In this document: positions 59,402 through 64,000 of the stretch, piece after piece | How positions within the stretch are numbered: position 1 is the first letter of the stretch | Layout of the letters: every line of letters begins with the position of its first letter | Assembly: GCF_002887735.1 (NCBI RefSeq) | Contig: NZ_PKQP01000011.1 | Location: forward strand, 1-64,000 | Reading direction: 5' to 3' | Origin: Stenotrophomonas bentonitica | Lineage (GTDB): Bacteria > Pseudomonadota > Gammaproteobacteria > Xanthomonadales > Xanthomonadaceae | DNA length: 64,000 bases | Position numbers and translations under genes: made by a program | The notes under the pieces: generated by a model | Told to the model about the DNA's origin: nothing | Database searches by the model: none | What the model saw: only the letters and a program-made list of their open reading frames with translations

Positions 59402-59631
59402 GATCGACTCTCTCTCTAATCGGAACGACGTCCAAGAAGTCGGCGGACCCAAGTACCGCCTTCTTCAAAAATCCAGCCCAATGAAGGCCGGTGTCCCGAG
59501 AGTAGATCGATTCGTTAATCGTTCATGAAGGACATGTGAGGGCGTTCTCACAAATACGTCATGGGCCGTGCGTTCTGCGAATTCAGTCCACGAATTGCTG
59601 CAGACGCACGTTTGGAAGCGGGTAGAAAGCG

Positions 59632-61158
59632 TCAGGCAACAAAGGGGCGGAACTGCACACCGAGCCCGGCCATGCCTTCGGTTTCCCCGATCAGGTCCGC
59701 ACGCAGCAGCGGACGCGCATCGATGTACGCCTGCGGCAGGATCAACGACAGGCGCGCGTCCTCGGCGGTCAATTCCAGCTTCGGCATCGGCGTGTCTTCG
59801 TGCGCGCGGTTGAGCAGCACTGCCAGGCGCAACAGGGCGGTCATGCGCCGTGCCGGTTGCAGCAGACGCTCGGGCAGCGCATCGAAGGCGGACTTGGAAA
59901 TATTGCGGCGATGGCTGCGCACGAGCGCGGCGAGCAGCTGCTGTTCCTGCCGCGAGAAGCCGGCGATGTCCGAGTTCTCCAGCACGTAGCTGCCATGCAC
60001 GTGGTAACCGCTGTGCGCGATCATCAGGCCAAGCTCGTGCAGGCGCGCGGACCAGCCGAGCATGCGCGCATCGTCCGGGTCCAGCTGCCAGCTTTCCTCG
60101 ACCTGGGCCAGCAGGTTCATCGCGGTGTTCTCCACGCGATCGGCCTGGACGGTATCGATGCCGTAGCGCTGGGTCAGGGCCGCGACCGACTCGTCGCGCA
60201 GGTCGTTCTCGCTGGCGCGGCCGAGGATGTCGTACAGGATGCCTTCGCGCATCGCCGCCTTGCTCACCAGCAGCTTCTGCAGCCCCAGCGCCTGGAAGGC
60301 CGCCTCGAGCACCAGGATGCCGCCGGCGATGATCGGGCGGCGATCGGCGGACAGCCCCGGCAGATTGATGTCCTCGATGCGCTTGGCCTTGAGCAGCTCA
60401 TCACGCAGCTGCGGCAAAGCCTCGGCGGTGATCGCGCCCTTGCTGAGCTTCATGGTGGCGCAGATTTCGCTGATCGCCTTGTGCGTGCCCGACGAGCCCA
60501 GCGCTTCGTGCCAGCCCAGCGCGCGGTACTTGTTGGCGAACTGCTGGAACTCCGCGCCGATCTCGGTCAGTGCGTCCTTCCAGCGCTTCTTGCTCAGCTT
60601 GCCGCCGGGGAAGAAGCGCCGCGTGCTGGCGATGCAGCCGGCCTGCAGGCTTTCGCGCTCCAGGGTCTGCATGCCCTGGCCGATGATGAACTCCGTGGAG
60701 CCGCCACCGATGTCGATCACCAGCCGGCGCTGGTCCGGCTTGGGCGGCTGCGCATGGGCCACGCCCAGGTAGATCAGGCGCGCCTCCTCGCGGCCGCTGA
60801 CCACTTCGATGGCATGCCCGAGCGCGGTTTCGGCCGGCATCAGGAAGGCCTGCGGCGAGCGCAGCTGGCGGACCGTATTGGTGGCCAGGGCGCGGACCCG
60901 CACCGAGGGGATCGCGCGGATGCGCTGGCCGAACCGGGCCAGGCATTCCAGCGCGCGCTGGCGGGCTTCGGCGGACAGGCCGCCCTTGCCATCCAGGCCG
61001 TCGGCCATGCGTACGGTCTCGCGCAGGCGGTCGACCACCCGCAACTGCCCGAGGGTGTATCGCGCGATGACCATGTGGAAGCTGTTGGATCCCAGGTCGA
61101 TGGCGGCGAGCAGGTCGCCATCCTGCAGGGCGGGCGGTGTCGTGGAGGTATGCGGCAT
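59632..61158 (-). CDS. ppx: Exopolyphosphatase / guanosine pentaphosphatase family (Ppx/GppA)
   Basis: The enzyme is 508 aa long. The actin-like ASKHA fold has AAIDLGSNSFHMVIA (about 18-32) and VIDIGGGSTEFIIG (about 146-160), followed by a C-terminal HD-like helical domain with HELGLMIAHSGYHVHGSYVLEN. It removes phosphate from polyphosphate ends or from pppGpp. Being next to ppk favours Ppx. It lies downstream of ppk, separated by 122 nt and a SMAG. Confidence 0.93.
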   Translation of the reverse strand: MPHTSTTPPALQDGDLLAAIDLGSNSFHMVIARYTLGQLRVVDRLRETVRMADGLDGKGGLSAEARQRALECLARFGQRIRAIPSVRVRALATNTVRQLRSPQAFLMPAETALGHAIEVVSGREEARLIYLGVAHAQPPKPDQRRLVIDIGGGSTEFIIGQGMQTLERESLQAGCIASTRRFFPGGKLSKKRWKDALTEIGAEFQQFANKYRALGWHEALGSSGTHKAISEICATMKLSKGAITAEALPQLRDELLKAKRIEDINLPGLSADRRPIIAGGILVLEAAFQALGLQKLLVSKAAMREGILYDILGRASENDLRDESVAALTQRYGIDTVQADRVENTAMNLLAQVEESWQLDPDDARMLGWSARLHELGLMIAHSGYHVHGSYVLENSDIAGFSRQEQQLLAALVRSHRRNISKSAFDALPERLLQPARRMTALLRLAVLLNRAHEDTPMPKLELTAEDARLSLILPQAYIDARPLLRADLIGETEGMAGLGVQFRPFVA

Positions 61159-61260
61159 TTGCGAATGTTAGCCGAACGGTGGGTCGCGAAGTCACCGCGC
61201 GCCCTTCACATGGGCAGGCTGCGACGACCGGTCGCATCGAAGGGGCAGGCAATGACCGCG

Positions 61261-61284
61261 TACCGACCAACGGTCGGTACCTAC
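61261..61284 (-). repeat. SMAG palindrome supplying the ppk stop codon
   Basis: On the minus strand GTAG is followed by GTACCGACC / GGTCGGTA arms. The TAG (61281-61283) is the stop codon of ppk. The hairpin would form in the mRNA directly after translation ends, between ppk and ppx. Confidence 0.88.
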
Positions 61285-63358
61285 AGACCCTGCAGCAAGG
61301 CCATCTGCGCCGCATGCGGCGGCTCGTCATGGCCCGGCGTGCACTTGATGTAGCCGCCGTCGGCCTGCAGCTCCCAGGCGTTGAGGTTGTCGTCGAGGTA
61401 GTTCTGCAGCACATCGCGGTAGACCTTGCGCGCCAGCTCCGGGTCCAGGATCGGGAAACAGGTCTCGACCCGGCGCAGCAGGTTGCGTTCCAGCCAGTCC
61501 GCGCTGGCGCAGAACAGCTCCGAGGCGCCGTCATTGCCGAACCAGTAGACCCGGCTGTGCTCCAGGAAACGGCCTACGATCGAGCGCACCCGGATGTTGT
61601 CCGAGACGCCGGGCACCCCGGGGCGCAGGGTGCAGGCGCCGCGCACGATCAGGTCGATCTGCACGCCGGCCTGCGAAGCGGCATACAGCGCGCGGATCAT
61701 CTGCGGTTCGTTGAGGGCGTTCATCTTGGCGATGATCCGCCCGGGGCGCCCGCTCGCAGCCAGCCGCGTTTCGCGCTCGATCCGCTGCAGCAGGCCCGGG
61801 TGCAGGGTGAAGGGCGACTGCAGCAGGCGCTTGAGCTTCATCCGCGGCGCCAGCCCGGACAACTGCTGGAACAGCAGATGCACATCGTTGCCGATGTCCG
61901 CATCGGCGGTGATCAGGCTCAGGTCGGTGTACGCGCGTGCGGTGCCGCTGTGGTAGTTGCCGGTGCCCAGGTGCACGTAACGGCGCAGCTTGCGGCCTTC
62001 GCGACGCACGATCAGCAGCATCTTGGCATGGGTCTTGAACCCGACCACGCCGTAGACGACCTGCACGCCGGCTTCCTGCAGGCGGTCGGCGAGGCCAAGG
62101 TTGGCTTCTTCGTCGAAGCGCGCGCGCAGTTCGACCACCACGGTGACGTCCTTGCCGTTGCGTGCGGCCTGGATCAGCGCATCGACGATCAGCGAATCCT
62201 TGCCGGTGCGGTACAGGGTCTGCTTGATCGCCAGCACGTTGGGGTCGACCGCGGCCTGCTTGATCACATCCAGCACGGCGGTGAACGCATCGAAGGGGTG
62301 GTGCAGCAGCACATCCCGGCGCGCGACGATCTCGAAGATCCCGTCGCTGTCGCGCAGCGTGCGCGGGCTCAGGGCGGGGTACTTCAGTTCCGGCCGCTGG
62401 ATCACGTCGTACAGCTGGATCACGCGGTTGAGGTTGACCGGGCCGTCGATACGGTAGACCGCGTTTTCGGTCAGCCCGAAGTTCTGCAGCAGGGTGCGCA
62501 CGATGTCGCGCGGGCAGTCCTGCGCGATCTCCAGCCGGACCGCCGGGCGGTAGCCACGGTCGACCAGTTCATCGCGCAACGCCAGGGCGAGGTTCTCGAC
62601 CTCTTCCTCGTCCACCACCAGCTCGGAATTGCGGGTCACGCGGAACTGGTAGGCCCCCTGGACTTCCATGCCCGGGAACATCTCATCGACGAAGGTCGAC
62701 AGCACCGAGGACAGGAACACGAAGGTCTGCGGGCCGCCGAGTTGCTCCGGCAGCTGGATGATGCGCGGCAGCGAGCGCGGTGCACGCACGATTGCCAGGT
62801 GCCCGGCGCGACCAAACGCGTCGGTGCCCTTGAGCACCACCACGATGTTCAGCGATTTGTTGAGGATCTTCGGGAACGGGTGCGAGGGATCCAGGCCGAG
62901 CGGAGACAGCACCGGCATGATCTCGTTGCGGAAGTAGGCGCGCAGCCAGCGCTTCTGGCGGTGGTTCCAGGAGTGCCGGCCGAGTACGTCGATGCCTGCC
63001 TCGTGCAGCGCCGGGCGCAGCGTTTCGTTCCAGCAGCGGTACTGCTGGTCCACCAGCTGTGCGGCGCGGTCGTGGATCGCATTGAGGATCGCCTGCGGCG
63101 TCATGCCATCCGGCGCCGGCGGCAGGCCGAACTCCTGCGCATGGCGCACGGCGGCCGCGCGGATCTCGAAGAACTCGTCCAGGTTGGTGCAGGAGATGCA
63201 CATGAAGCGCAGGCGCTCCAGCAGCGGCACCTGCGGGTCCATGGCCTGGGCCAGCACGCGGAAATTGAAATCCAGCTGCGACAGTTCACGGTTGATGTAC
63301 AGCGCCGGGTCGCGCAGCAGATCGCCGTCCACGGGTACGGCGACGGGAACAGGAGTAC

Positions 63359-63362
<4 letters not shown>
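61281..63362 (-). CDS. ppk: Polyphosphate kinase 1
   Basis: The enzyme is 693 aa long and makes polyphosphate from ATP, as a membrane-associated tetramer. It opens with INRELSQLDFNFRVLAQAM and has the phospho-His regions VGFKTHAKMLLIVRREG and YVHLGTGNYHSGTARAYTD. The length matches E. coli Ppk (688 aa). It starts with ATGA, overlapping the phoR stop by 4 nt. Its own stop is in a SMAG repeat. Confidence 0.97.

Positions 63363-64000
<638 letters not shown>

Noticed and set aside
59535..59552. Palindrome TGTGAG-N6-CTCACA upstream of the large TonB receptor as a Clp/CRP site
   Set aside because: The half sites TGTGA and TCACA are 8 nt apart, not the 6 nt of the canonical site, so a Clp site cannot be claimed. 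It may still be an operator for another regulator.

Overview
The window comes from a high-GC gammaproteobacterium of the Xanthomonadaceae, most likely Stenotrophomonas. The evidence is the protein sequences, the large TonB-dependent receptors, the S46 dipeptidyl-peptidase, and at least thirteen short palindromes with a GTAG end. Those palindromes match the SMAG (Stenotrophomonas maltophilia GTAG) family of REP elements. Nothing indicates a plasmid, prophage, transposase, CRISPR array, tRNA or rRNA. The DNA reads as ordinary chromosome.

Region 1 (1-14781) is the ribosomal protein supercluster. It starts with the 3' end of tuf, followed by an S10 promoter and a structured leader. The S10 genes (rpsJ-rplC-rplD-rplW-rplB-rpsS-rplV-rpsC-rplP-rpmC-rpsQ), the spc genes (rplN to secY) and the alpha genes (rpsM-rpsK-rpsD-rpoA-rplQ) follow in the classical order. 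Several breaks are unusual: a perfect intrinsic-terminator-like hairpin plus a SMAG between rpsN and rpsH, a hairpin between rplR and rpsE, a 345-nt gap with no rpmJ between secY and rpsM, and a 201-nt gap between rpoA and rplQ.

Region 2 (about 14800-36360) holds mixed metabolic and envelope genes: dsbB, a TonB receptor divergent from a class II DAHP synthase, an MscS-type channel, a set bipA/typA - DUF2127 - lipoprotein amidase, a cyclophilin and malate dehydrogenase, prpE (propionyl-CoA synthetase), a hypothetical gene, a Suppressor-of-fused (SUFU) domain protein, a beta-class GST, a SleB-like cell wall hydrolase, fadH, a YczE-like membrane protein and an MDR oxidoreductase. A 126-nt hairpin element with 33-bp perfect arms lies just upstream of prpE.

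Region 3 (36360-52314) contains a strongly equipped ompA-like gene and two small exported proteins that share a C-terminal motif and flank an RsuA-family pseudouridine synthase. Next come kbl and tdh (threonine to glycine plus acetyl-CoA) separated by a TorF-type porin, a DPP7-like S46 peptidase, a histidine phosphatase, the conserved folC-dedD-cvpA-purF block, and a DUF455 ferritin-like protein.

Region 4 (52287-64000, all on the minus strand) holds a DUF2235 alpha/beta hydrolase resembling Tle1 phospholipase effectors, lpxH, a PAP2 phosphatase and a GT4 glycosyltransferase (a lipid/envelope-looking set), a 969-aa TonB receptor, and ppx, ppk and the 3' part of phoR (phosphate sensing and polyphosphate).

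The most notable non-gene signal is the SMAG repeats. In four places the TAG of the repeat's GTAG end is the actual stop codon of the neighbouring gene. This includes one inverted pair that terminates two convergent genes at once.
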